Below, piece after piece: positions 8,765 through 18,480 of a stretch of DNA of 64,000 nucleotides. The position numbers and the translations under genes are program-made. The DNA is taken from contig CAWIUN010000006.1 in NCBI GenBank assembly GCA_963839285.1, positions 1 through 64,000 of the forward strand, in the 5' to 3' direction. Numbering within the stretch: position 1 is the first letter of the stretch; every line of letters begins with the position of its first letter. This DNA comes from DASSSQ01 sp963839285 (GTDB lineage Bacteria > Actinomycetota > Thermoleophilia > Gaiellales > Gaiellaceae). Under the pieces are notes generated by a model, which was not told the origin of the DNA, did not search any database, and saw only the letters and a program-made list of their open reading frames with translations.

Positions 8765-9612
8765 GTGCCGGACCAGGCCTCGATCCGCGTCGCGAACGCC
8801 CCGGTCAGCTTCGGCGCCTACGAGCTCGCCGCGTCGCGCCTGCGCGGCGTCCCGAGCGGAGACCGCGTGCTGGACGCCGTCGCCGCGGCCGGCTACGACG
8901 GCATCGAGCTCGGCCCGCCCGGATATCTCGGCGACCGCGGGACGCTTCGCGACCGCCTCGCCGCGCGCGGCCTCGCGCTCGCCGGCGGCTACGTCCCGAT
9001 CCGCTTCGGCGAGGGCGGCGACGAGCTCGCGCCGCTCGAGGAGACGCTCGGGCTCCTCGACGCCGCCGGCGGCGCGCAGCGGGCCGTGCTCGCCGACGAC
9101 GGCGAACGCGACGGGCGGCCGGTCGACTGGGCGGGCCTCGCGGCAGGGGTCGAGCGGGCGGCGGAGCGGGCCCGCGAGCGCGGCCATCTGCCGGTCTTCC
9201 ACCACCACATGGGCACGAGGGTCGAGACACGGGCCGAGATCGAGCGGCTGCTCGAGCTCGTCGACGTGCCGCTCGTGCTCGACAGCGGGCACCTGCTCGC
9301 CGCCGGCGCCGACCCGGTCGAGTGCCTGCGGGACTGGCGCGGGCGGATCGAGCACGTGCACGTCAAGGACGTCGACCTCGGCCTCCTGCGCTCGGCCGCG
9401 AGCTGGCCGGAGGCCTGGCGGGGCGGCGTCTTCTGCGAGCTCGGCACCGGCGACGTCGACCTCACGGGTTCCTGCGCGAGCTCCGGGGGTTCTCGGGCTG
9501 GCTCGTGGTCGAGCAGGACTGGGTCGCGCGGCCGGGCGCCGACGACGGCGAGGCGCAGATCGAGGCGCAGGCGCGGAACCGCCGCTGGCTCGCGGCCGAG
9601 GGTGGGCTCTAG
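8765..9612 (+). CDS. IolE-like sugar phosphate isomerase/epimerase, frameshifted
   Basis: This xylose-isomerase-like TIM-barrel protein of about 282 residues is related to inosose dehydratase and hydroxypyruvate isomerase. Visible landmarks are GYDGIELGPPGYLGD (about residues 40-54), VFHHHMGTRVET (about 143-154), LVLDSGHL (metal-site strand) and HVHVKDVD. After GTGDVDL the reading frame breaks at the GGG run 9466-9468. The natural ending, with ELRGFSGWLVVEQD and a stop at 9612, is in the next frame, and adding one G restores it. The GTG at 8765 is the most likely start; no strong ribosome-binding site is seen. It is a paralogue of the gene at 17447. Confidence 0.83.
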
Positions 9613-9649
9613 GCGTCCGCCCGGGTGGCTTGACTCGCACCCGCCGACA

Positions 9650-9662
9650 GTGCAAACGTTGC
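9650..9662 (+). promoter_or_regulatory. LacI-type operator candidate before the Gfo/Idh gene
   Basis: GTGCAAACG at 9650-9658 extends into GCAA-ACG-TTGC (9652-9662), a near-perfect palindrome with a central CG. It lies 8 bp upstream of the GTG of the dehydrogenase gene and matches the box before glpD. Confidence 0.5.
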
Positions 9663-9669
9663 CGCCAGC

Positions 9670-10869
9670 GTGGAGACCGAACTGAGGACGCCGGTCGAGC
9701 CTGGGATCCAGAAGCTCGTCGAGGGCCCGGCGACCACCCGGCCGTTGCGCCTGGGCGTGCTCGGCCTCGGTGCGGTCGCGCAGGCCGTGCACCTCCCGTT
9801 GCTGCTCAAGCGCTCCGACCTCTTCGCGCCGACTGCGATCTGCGACCTCTCGGGCTCCGCGCGCGAGCGCGTCGGCGACCGCCTGGGCATCCCGGCGGAG
9901 CGCCGCTTCGCGGCCGCCGAGGAGCTGCTCGCCGCGGACGGGCTCGACGCGGTCGCCGTGATCACGTCCGGATCGCACGGCGAGCTCACCGCCGCCGCGG
10001 CCCGCGCGGGCCTCGCGGTCTTCTGCGAGAAGCCGCTCGCCTACACCGTCGGCGAGGCGGACGTGCTGGCGGCGCTCGAGCCGCGGCTGCTGCTCGGCTA
10101 CATGAAGCTCTACGACCCGGCCGTCGAGCGGGCGCGCGAGCTGCTCGCCGGCAGGCCGCCGGCGCGGTCGGTCGAGGTGACCGTGCTGCACCCGTCCTCG
10201 GCCTCGCAGCTCGCGCACGCGGGGCTGCTGCCGCCGGCCGGGGACGTCGAGCCGGCGAGCGTCGAGCGGCTGGCCGAGCTGGAGGCCGCGGCGGTCGGGC
10301 AGGCGCTCGGCGAGGTGCCGGCCGGCCTCGCCTACCTCTACGCCGAGGTGCTGCTCGGCAGCGTCGTCCACGACCTCGCCGTGATCCGGTACCTGCTCGG
10401 CGGCCCGCTCACGTTCGACTTCGGCGACGCCTGGCCCGACGGCGGTGCGGAGTCGGTGGCGCTGAGCGGACGCCTCGAGGGCGGCGCGCGCGTCTCGATC
10501 CGCTGGCACTACCTCGAGCGCTACCCGGCCTACCGGGAGGAGGTGCGCGTCCACGACGAGCAGGGCACGGTCTCGCTCGCGTTCCCGGCCCCGTACCTGC
10601 TCCACGCGCCGACGGTGCTGACGGTCGTCGACGACGGAGGCGCGGGGGCGGAGCAGGTGACCGAGCTCCGCTCGACGGTCGAGGCGTTCGAGCGGCAATG
10701 GCTCGCCTTCGCGGCCCTCGCGACCGAGGGGGCCCCGCCGCGGGCGGGCGTCGCCGAGGGCCGCGAGGACATCGTCGCCTGCCAGGGTGCGGCGGCGGTG
10801 CTGGGCGAGCGGCAGGGAATCGCCGTCGGCGGCGAGGCCGCCGGCGCCGAGGTGGCACGGCAGCAGTGA
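9670..10869 (+). CDS. Gfo/Idh/MocA-family NAD(P)-dependent dehydrogenase
   Basis: This 399-residue protein has the N-terminal Rossmann motif GVLGLGAVAQAVHLPLL (about residues 29-45) and the family hallmark EKPLAYT (about 118-124), with a C-terminal alpha/beta substrate domain. Members oxidise polyols, inositols or sugar derivatives. The N-terminal 25 residues before the Rossmann fold are longer than usual, so the true start could lie further in than the GTG at 9670. It leads the ABC transporter operon and is preceded by a LacI-type box, suggesting induction by the transported polyol. The exact substrate is unknown. Confidence 0.85.
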   Translation: METELRTPVEPGIQKLVEGPATTRPLRLGVLGLGAVAQAVHLPLLLKRSDLFAPTAICDLSGSARERVGDRLGIPAERRFAAAEELLAADGLDAVAVITSGSHGELTAAAARAGLAVFCEKPLAYTVGEADVLAALEPRLLLGYMKLYDPAVERARELLAGRPPARSVEVTVLHPSSASQLAHAGLLPPAGDVEPASVERLAELEAAAVGQALGEVPAGLAYLYAEVLLGSVVHDLAVIRYLLGGPLTFDFGDAWPDGGAESVALSGRLEGGARVSIRWHYLERYPAYREEVRVHDEQGTVSLAFPAPYLLHAPTVLTVVDDGGAGAEQVTELRSTVEAFERQWLAFAALATEGAPPRAGVAEGREDIVACQGAAAVLGERQGIAVGGEAAGAEVARQQ

Positions 10870-10913
10870 ACTCCGGTCCGACAACCGACGTTCGGAAGAA
10901 AGGGAGGTGCCCG

Positions 10914-12068
10914 GTGAGAGCGAGAATCGTTGCGATCGCCGTGGCGGCGCTCGTCGCCGTCCCGGCGGCGTTCGCCGCCACCAGCAGCGGGACGACGACG
11001 GCGGCGCCGCAGGCGCAGTCGAAGGTCGCCAAGACGGTCACGATCAACCTGTACGCGAGCGGCGACGTGAACGTGCAGTCGCTGTGGCAGGACAACCTGA
11101 TCCCCGGCTTCCAGAAGGCCAACAAGGGGATCAAGATCAAGCTGATCTTCTCGGAGCACGGGACGAACGACGGCACGACGCTCGCCCGCATCGGCGCCGC
11201 CGTCAAGCAGCGCAAGTGGCCCGGCATCGACATCGTCGACGGCGGGCTCTCGAACATCCTCGCGATCGACGGGCTGACGCAGCCGGTCGCGAAGGGAACC
11301 GCGTCGAACGTGGCCAAGGTCAACAAGGCCCTGCTCGTGCCGGTCAAGGGCGCCGCGATCCCGTACCGCGGGTCGTCCGTCGTGCTCGCGTACGACTCGT
11401 CGAAGGTGTCCTCCCCGCCGAAGACCCTCGCGGCGCTGCTCAGCTGGATCAAGCAGAACCCCGGCAAGTTCACCTACAACTCGCCGAACTCCGGCGGCTC
11501 CGGCTACTCGTTCGTCGAGACCGTCCTCGACAGCACGATCCCGCAGTCGGTGCTGACGCAGATGGTCAACGGCTACGTGCCGGATCTCGAGTCGCACTGG
11601 AAGACCGGCCTCGACACGCTCAGGAGCCTCAACTCGTCCGTCTACCAGGGCGTCTACCCGAACGGGAACTCGGCGGTGCTCACCCTGCTCGGGAAGGGTG
11701 AGATCTGGGTCGCCCCCGTCTGGTCCGATCAGGCGCTGACCGCGCTCAAGAGCGGCCAGCTCGGGTCGAACATCAAGCTGACGCAGATCTCGAACCCGTC
11801 CTTCACGGGCGGCGCCGCCTACCTGTCGATCCCGAAGACGGCGAAGAACAAGGCGTCGGTCTACAAGTTCGTCAACTACATCCTCTCGCCGGCGGCGCAG
11901 CGGATGATCGTCAACGTGATGGCGGGCTTCCCGGCGATCGACATCAAGTACATGGGCAACGCGATCAAGCAGAAGTTCGAGGACGTCGCCGCGAACACGC
12001 TCCGGCCCACGTACTCGACCAAGATGGCGAACGACCTGAAGGCGCAGTGGCAGCAGGTAGTTCCGTAG
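10914..12068 (+). CDS. ABC transporter extracellular solute-binding protein (family 1/PotD-like)
   Basis: This 384-residue exported binding protein has a signal peptide (residues 1-24, ending AAFAA), then a Thr/Ala/Gln linker and a periplasmic-binding-protein fold beginning TVTINLYASGDV. The GTG start at 10914 has a GGGAGG site 6 bp upstream. The arrangement binding protein, permease, permease, ATPase is that of spermidine/putrescine- and glycerol-3-phosphate-type importers. Next to a glycerophosphodiesterase and glpK/glpD, a phosphodiester or polyol ligand is the best guess. The stop overlaps the start of the first permease gene by 22 bases. Confidence 0.88.
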   Translation: MRARIVAIAVAALVAVPAAFAATSSGTTTAAPQAQSKVAKTVTINLYASGDVNVQSLWQDNLIPGFQKANKGIKIKLIFSEHGTNDGTTLARIGAAVKQRKWPGIDIVDGGLSNILAIDGLTQPVAKGTASNVAKVNKALLVPVKGAAIPYRGSSVVLAYDSSKVSSPPKTLAALLSWIKQNPGKFTYNSPNSGGSGYSFVETVLDSTIPQSVLTQMVNGYVPDLESHWKTGLDTLRSLNSSVYQGVYPNGNSAVLTLLGKGEIWVAPVWSDQALTALKSGQLGSNIKLTQISNPSFTGGAAYLSIPKTAKNKASVYKFVNYILSPAAQRMIVNVMAGFPAIDIKYMGNAIKQKFEDVAANTLRPTYSTKMANDLKAQWQQVVP

Positions 12069-12991
12069 CGGACTTCCGCGCCGCGGCGCGACGGCGGGCG
12101 CTCCGTGAGCGGGCCCAGGGCCTGCTCATGGTGCTCCCGCCGGTGGCGGTGGTCGCCGTCTTCATCGGGTTCCCGGTGGGGGCGGCGATCGCCTACACGC
12201 TCGGCCGGGCCGGCGGCCCGAACGCGACCGTCTCGCTGATCGCGCAGCGGCAGACGGTCGTCGACCACGGCATCACGATCCAGCCCTACCGCGAGGTGCT
12301 CGGGAACGAGCACATCCTCCGCGACCTCTGGGCGACGATCTGGGTCACCCTGATCACGATCGTCGTCGTCCTGCTGCTCAGCTGGGCGATCGCGCTCTAC
12401 CTGCGGCTCTCGGACTCCCGCGCCGCCCGGATCATCTCCGGCCTCTCGGTCGTGCCGCTCTTCATCCCGGTCGTGATCGCCTCGTACGCGATCCTGGTCT
12501 TCTACGCCTCCGACGGCTTCCTGAAGACCGCGCTCCACCATCTCGGCTACGACGGCTTCCCGACGCTCGGCTATTCCCTCACCTGCGTCACGATCGGCGA
12601 GGTCTGGGTCAACGTCCCCTTCGGCGTGCTGATGATGAGCTCGGGCCTGAACTCCGTCCCGAACGCGCTGATCGAGGCCGCGCGCGACTCCGGCGCCTCG
12701 CTGCCGCGCACCGTCCGCTCGGTGCTGCTGCCGCTGAACGTGATCCCGACGGTGATCGTCGCCACGTTCACCGGCATCTACGTGCTGGGCAGCTTCACCG
12801 TCCCGTACCTGACCGGGCCGTCGGCGCCGAACCTGATGGGCCCGTCGATGGCCAACTTCTTCTCCGCGTTCAACCAGCCGCAGCAGGCCGAGGTGATGGC
12901 GATCATCGTCTTCGTGCTCGCCGCCGGCATCGGCACCGCGTACGTGTGGGCGAACGTGCGCGCGGCGAAACGCGCCTCGGCGACCTCGTGA
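12047..12991 (+). CDS. ABC transporter permease (PotB/UgpA type)
   Basis: This 314-residue membrane protein has six or so hydrophobic segments, the first near residues 26-50. The cytoplasmic EAA loop reads EAARDSGASLPRTVRSVLLP (about residues 206-225), the contact site for the ATPase. The GTG at 12047 overlaps the binding-protein gene, and the stop overlaps the next permease start (GTGA), indicating translational coupling. Confidence 0.9.
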   Translation: MAAGSSVADFRAAARRRALRERAQGLLMVLPPVAVVAVFIGFPVGAAIAYTLGRAGGPNATVSLIAQRQTVVDHGITIQPYREVLGNEHILRDLWATIWVTLITIVVVLLLSWAIALYLRLSDSRAARIISGLSVVPLFIPVVIASYAILVFYASDGFLKTALHHLGYDGFPTLGYSLTCVTIGEVWVNVPFGVLMMSSGLNSVPNALIEAARDSGASLPRTVRSVLLPLNVIPTVIVATFTGIYVLGSFTVPYLTGPSAPNLMGPSMANFFSAFNQPQQAEVMAIIVFVLAAGIGTAYVWANVRAAKRASATS

Positions 12992-13889
12992 GCGCGGTCG
13001 AGCAGCAGGGAGTCGCCCTCGGCGACCTCGAGCAGGCGCAGCTGCCGGCGAGCAAGCCGGTGCGGCGCCGGCGGCGTCGCACCGGCTGGTCGCTGACGCT
13101 GCGCATCCTCGAGGTCGCGATCATCCTCGCGCTCGTCGTCTTCATGCTCGGCCCGATCCTCTGGCTCGCGCTGCGCGCGTTCTCCTCGAACTGGCGCTAC
13201 CCGCAGCTCGTGCCGTCCGACTGGACGCTGAAGTGGTGGCGCTCGGTCTTCGACGACCAGAACCTCGCCCACTCGATCAAGCTCAGCTTCATGTTCGCGC
13301 CGGTCGTGACGGCCGCCTCCGCGGTGATCTGCCTGCCGGCCGCCTACGCGTTCTCGCGCCTGAAGTTCCCCGGGCGGCGCGTGCTGCTGATCTCGCTCTT
13401 CGCCACGAACGCATTCCCGAAGATCGGCCTCTACATCTCGATGGCGGGCGTCTTCTACTCCCTGAACCTGATGGGCACGTTCCTCGGCGTCGTGATCGTG
13501 CAGCTGATCGGGACGATCGTCTTCATGACCTGGATCCCGGCGGCGGCGTTCTCGGCGATCCCGCGCAGCCTCGAGGAAGCGGCCCGCGACGCGGGCGCCG
13601 GTCCGCTCCGCGTCTTCTTCCGGATCACCTTCCCGCTGGCCGCGCCGGGGATCCTGGTCGCGATGATCCTCTCGTTCCTCGTCTCCTTCGACGAGGCGCA
13701 GGGCACGTTCCTGGTCGGCATCCCGAACTACATCACGATGCCGACCGAGATGTACACGCTCGTCCTCAACTACCCGGAGCAGGCCGCGGCCGTCTTCTCG
13801 ATCCTGCTCGCGATCCCGTCGGTCGTCCTGATGACGCTCGCCCGCAGGCACGTGATGGGCGGCAAGCTCGCAGAGGGGTTCCAGATCCG

Positions 13890-13893
<4 letters not shown>
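12988..13893 (+). CDS. ABC transporter permease (PotC/UgpE type)
   Basis: This 301-residue permease has a basic N-terminal tail with an Arg run (RRRRRR, near residue 30), about six membrane helices, and an EAA loop EEAARDAGAGPLRVFFRITF (about residues 196-215). It pairs with the upstream permease to form the channel. The GTG start and the ATGA overlap with the ATPase gene show tight coupling in the operon. Confidence 0.9.
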
Positions 13894-14965
<1,072 letters not shown>

Positions 14966-14969
<4 letters not shown>

Positions 14970-15671
14970 CGCTCGCGATCGCCCACCGCGGCGACCCCGT
15001 CGGGCACCGGGAGAACACGCCAGCAGCCTTCCGCGCAGCCGTCGAGGCGGGAGCAGACATGGTCGAGCTGGACGTGCGGCTGACCGCGGACGGCGCCCCG
15101 GTCGTCGTCCACGACCCGACGCTCGAGCGGCTCTGGGGGCTGCGCCGCCGGGTCGCGGACGTGACGCTCGCGGAGCTGCGCGGGCTCGGCGAGGGCGACT
15201 GCCGGATCCCGACGCTCGGCGAGGCGCTCGCGTCCGTCCGCGTCGCAGGTGATGGTCGACTACACGGACGCCGACGTCGTCGAGCCGGCGCTCGAGGCGA
15301 TCCACGAGGCGGGGGCGCTGGGCCGGGTGCTCTTCTCCGGCGGGAACCTCGCGGGGCACCGGCGGATCAGGTCGCTCGTCCCGGCGGCGAGGATCGCGCT
15401 CACCTGGACGCGGCGCGAACCGTGCCCGGACGGGCTGCTCGACGAGCTCGGCGCCGAGTTCCTCAACCCGCGCGCCGACCTGCTCGCGGACGACCCGTCG
15501 CTCGTGGCCCGCATGCACGCCCGCGGGACGCGGGTGTCGACCTGGACCGTCGACCGCACGCACGACATGGAGCGGCTGCTCGAGCTCGGCGTCGACGCCG
15601 TGATCACGAACCGGATCGGGAGCCTGGTCGAGCTGGTGGCCCGGCGGGCGCAGCTGGAGCGGGCGTGCTGA
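14966..15671 (+). CDS. glycerophosphodiester phosphodiesterase, frameshifted
   Basis: GDPD-family TIM barrel that hydrolyses glycerophosphodiesters to glycerol 3-phosphate and an alcohol. The N-terminus carries AIAHRGDPVGHRENTPAAF (catalytic HRG...EN) and ELDVRLTADGAPVVVHD. The second half (MVDYTDADVVEPALEAI onward, ending with TWTVDRTHDMERLLELGVDAVITN) is in another frame. The break is near 15,248 and a one-base change restores continuity. About 235 residues is typical. There is no signal peptide, so it acts in the cytoplasm on imported substrate, like UgpQ. It overlaps the ATPase gene upstream (GTGA) and the phosphatase gene downstream. Confidence 0.9.
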
Positions 15672-16468
15672 GCGCCGCGGAGCTCGACGGCTGCGCGGCG
15701 CTCGTCGACGAGCTGGCGGGCTGGGCGGCCGCGCGGATCGTCGCCCGGCGGCCGCGGGCAGACGAGATCGCGACGAAGACGAACGAGGCCGACTGGGTGA
15801 CCGAGACCGACCTCGAGGTCGAGCGCCACGTCCGCGCCGCCGTGCGCGAGCGGTTCCCGGAGCACCGGATCGTCGGCGAGGAGTACGGGACGAGCGACAC
15901 GCCCGAGGCTCGCGCGACCTGGTACGTCGACCCGGTCGACGGCACGACGAACTTCGTCCACGGCCTTCCGTGGTCGTCGTTCAGCGTCGCCGTCGTCGAC
16001 GAGGCGGGCACGGCGGTCGGCGCCGTCGCCGACCCCTACCGGGGCGAGGTGCTGTCGGCGGTCCGCGGCCGCGGCGCCCGTCTGGACGGCGAGCCGGTTC
16101 ACTGCTCCGGCGCGGAGACGCTCGTGGGCGGGATCCTCCTGACCGAGCTGACGATGCAGACGCTCTGGCCCGGGCTGCCCGAGCTGATGACCGCCCTCGG
16201 CGCACGGGGCTGCGTCACCCGGATCATGGGCTCGAACGCGCTCTCGCTCGCGAGCGTCGGCGCCGGCCGGACGCTCGCGACGCTGATCGGCGAGTTCGGC
16301 CCGGTCGACTGCTACGCGGGAGCCCTGATCGCCGCCGAGGCGGGCGCGGCGGTCCGCTCGCGCTCGGGTGCGGACGGCCCCGTTCCGGGCGAGGGCCTGC
16401 TCTGCGCCGCTCCCGGCGTCGTCGACGAGCTCGTGCGGCTCTGGCAGGAGGCGGACGGTGACGGCTGA
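15665..16468 (+). CDS. inositol monophosphatase family protein
   Basis: This 267-residue Mg-dependent phosphatase has the IMPase motifs KTNEADWVTETD, GEEYG, DPVDGTTNFVHG (motif A, metal ligands, about residues 88-99) and the second motif VDCYAGALIAAEAGA, where the usual Trp-Asp is replaced by Val-Asp with the Asp kept. It could dephosphorylate inositol phosphate, another sugar phosphate or histidinol phosphate. Between a phosphodiesterase and a LacI regulator of polyol genes, inositol phosphate is attractive but unproven. The GTG at 15665 overlaps the previous stop. Confidence 0.85.
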   Translation: MLSAAELDGCAALVDELAGWAAARIVARRPRADEIATKTNEADWVTETDLEVERHVRAAVRERFPEHRIVGEEYGTSDTPEARATWYVDPVDGTTNFVHGLPWSSFSVAVVDEAGTAVGAVADPYRGEVLSAVRGRGARLDGEPVHCSGAETLVGGILLTELTMQTLWPGLPELMTALGARGCVTRIMGSNALSLASVGAGRTLATLIGEFGPVDCYAGALIAAEAGAAVRSRSGADGPVPGEGLLCAAPGVVDELVRLWQEADGDG

Positions 16469-17462
16469 GCGGCCGCCGACGCTCGCCGACGTCGCCCGGG
16501 TCGCGCACGTCGCCACCTCGACGGCCTCTCGCGCGCTCCGGGCGAACCCGAGCATCAGCGAGACGACGGTGCTGCGCGTACGCGCGGCGGCGCTCGGGCT
16601 CGGCTACCGGCCGAACCGGATCGCGCAGTCGCTGCGGACCCGCGCGGCGACGTTCGTCGGGATCGTCGTGCCCGACATCGGGACGCCGTTCTACAGCCGC
16701 GTCGTCAAGGGGGCGCAGGACGTGCTCGAGCGTGCCGGCCGCCAGGTCCTGGTCATGAACACCGAGCGTGAGCCGGCGCGCGAGGCGGCGGCGCTGCGGA
16801 CCCTGCTCGAGCACCGGGTCGGCGGCATCCTGCTCGCGACCTCCGGCGGCCCGGCCCCGGAGCCCGGCGTCGCCACGGTCTACTTCGACAACGTCGTCTC
16901 GGACCGCGGCGTGGCGAACGTCGCGCGGGCGAACGCGGCCGGCGTCGCCCTGCTCGTCGACCACCTCGCCTCCCACGGCCACACGCGGATCGCCTACATC
17001 GGCGGGCCGCCGACGCTGACCTCGGGGGTCGAGCGGCTCGACGGGTTCCGCGACAGCGTCCGGCGCCTGCGACTGGACGAGCGGGACGACTACGTCGAGC
17101 TGGCCGACGCGGTCTGGTCGCCGGAGAGCGGGGCCGCGGCGATGCGGCGGCTGATCGCCCTCGAGGCACCGCCGACGGCGGTCGTCACGTCCGCGGACAC
17201 GCTCGCGCTCGGGGCGATGAGCGCCTGCCGCGAGGCGGGGCTGCGCCTCCCCGGCGACGTCGCTCTCGCCTCCTTCGACGACCCGGCCTTCGGCGACCTG
17301 CTCGATCCGCCGGTGACGGCGCTCGTCCGCAACGAGAGCGAGATGGGCAGGCTGGCGGCCTCGCTGCTCCTGCACGCGCTCGAGGAGGGCGCGACCGGGC
17401 CGCCGACCGAGGTCAGGCTGCCGGTCGAGCTGCTCGTGCGGCGATCGTGCGGCTGCACGTGA
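16458..17462 (+). CDS. LacI-family transcriptional regulator
   Basis: This 334-residue repressor has an N-terminal helix-turn-helix and hinge (TLADVARVAHVATSTASRAL, about residues 8-27; hinge Leu in RIAQSLR) and a periplasmic-binding-like sensor domain beginning FVGIVVPDIGTPFYSRVV. It probably controls this polyol locus, recognising the GTGCAAACG-containing palindromes at 8686 and 9650. It starts at the GTG at 16458 inside the end of the phosphatase gene and overlaps the next isomerase gene. Confidence 0.9.
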   Translation: MTAERPPTLADVARVAHVATSTASRALRANPSISETTVLRVRAAALGLGYRPNRIAQSLRTRAATFVGIVVPDIGTPFYSRVVKGAQDVLERAGRQVLVMNTEREPAREAAALRTLLEHRVGGILLATSGGPAPEPGVATVYFDNVVSDRGVANVARANAAGVALLVDHLASHGHTRIAYIGGPPTLTSGVERLDGFRDSVRRLRLDERDDYVELADAVWSPESGAAAMRRLIALEAPPTAVVTSADTLALGAMSACREAGLRLPGDVALASFDDPAFGDLLDPPVTALVRNESEMGRLAASLLLHALEEGATGPPTEVRLPVELLVRRSCGCT

Positions 17463-18361
17463 CGAGGCGGCTCGCGAGCGCCCCGGTCACCTGGGGCGTC
17501 TGGGAGCGGACGATCGGCCGGGACGACCTGATCCCGGCCGAGCTGCTGCTCGAGACCGTGTCCGGCCTCGGCTTCGCCGGGATCGAGCTCGGGCCGCCCG
17601 GCTACCTCCCGCAGGCCGGGTTCGCCGAGCACGGCCTCGAGCTCGCGGGCGGCTTCGCCCCGCTCCACTTCGCCGACGCAGACGCCTACGCCGCCGACCT
17701 GCCGGTCTGGCTCGATCCGATCCTCGACGTGCTCGAGGCGACGGGCCGCACGGGCCCGGTCGTCCTCGCCGACGCGGAGACCGACGAGCGGCTCGCCGCC
17801 GCCGGCCGCGAGGCGGAGCAGCTGCGGACGGCGCTTCCGGCCGAGGCGTTCGCGCAGGCGGCCGACCGGATCAACGACGCGGTCGGGCGCTGCCGCTCGC
17901 GCGGCGTCGACGTCGTCTTCCACCACCACGCCGCGACCTACGTGGAGACGCCCGCCGAGATCGAGGCGCTCCTCGAGCGCACCGACGTCGGCATCTGCCT
18001 CGACACCGGCCACGCGCTCGTCGGCGGCGGCGACCCCGTCGAGGTCGCGCGCCTCTGCGGCGCCCGGATCGAGCATCTGCACCTCAAGGACGTCGACGGC
18101 GAGACGCTCGAGCGCGTCCGGCGGGGGGAGGTCGGTCTCGAGCAGGCGTGGGCGGACGGCCTCTTCTGCCCCTTCGGCGAGGGAGCGGTCGACCTCGCGG
18201 CCGTCCTGGCGCTGCCCGAGCTCGCCGGGTTCGGGGGCTGGGTCGTCCTCGAGCAGGACCGCGTCGCCGTGCGCACCGCCGACCTGGAGGCGATCCGTGC
18301 CGTCGAGGAGCGGAACCTCGCGCTCGTCGCCGCCGCCCTCGGCCCGCCCGCGGCGCCCTGA
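17447..18361 (+). CDS. IolE-like sugar phosphate isomerase/epimerase
   Basis: This 304-residue TIM-barrel protein is paralogous to the 8765 gene: GFAGIELGPPGYLPQ, VVFHHHAATYVETPAEIEAL, CLDTGHALVGGGD and HLHLKDVDGETLER hold the metal-site His/Glu/Asp residues. It resembles inosose dehydratase (IolE) or hydroxypyruvate isomerase. The GTG at 17447 lies within the LacI gene end; a second GTG at 17459 overlapping the TGA is equally possible. It is the last gene of the polyol operon. Confidence 0.85.
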   Translation: MRLHVTRRLASAPVTWGVWERTIGRDDLIPAELLLETVSGLGFAGIELGPPGYLPQAGFAEHGLELAGGFAPLHFADADAYAADLPVWLDPILDVLEATGRTGPVVLADAETDERLAAAGREAEQLRTALPAEAFAQAADRINDAVGRCRSRGVDVVFHHHAATYVETPAEIEALLERTDVGICLDTGHALVGGGDPVEVARLCGARIEHLHLKDVDGETLERVRRGEVGLEQAWADGLFCPFGEGAVDLAAVLALPELAGFGGWVVLEQDRVAVRTADLEAIRAVEERNLALVAAALGPPAAP

Positions 18362-18480
18362 CTCGGCGCGCGGCGCGGAGGCGGGCGGCCTCGCGCTCGA
18401 TCTGGTCCTCGCTGAAGGGGCGGTGGCCGTAGACGTCCCAACGACGAGCGGGCGAGAATCCAGCCGACCCGCCCGCGTCG
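18362..18480 (-). other. short intergenic region with a possible coding remnant
   Basis: This is a gap between convergent genes. On the minus strand a short open stretch encodes a segment containing RRWDVYGHRPFSEDQIEREA, which looks protein-like but has no start or stop of its own. It could be a decayed gene tail. No hairpin comparable to the others is seen. Confidence 0.2.
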
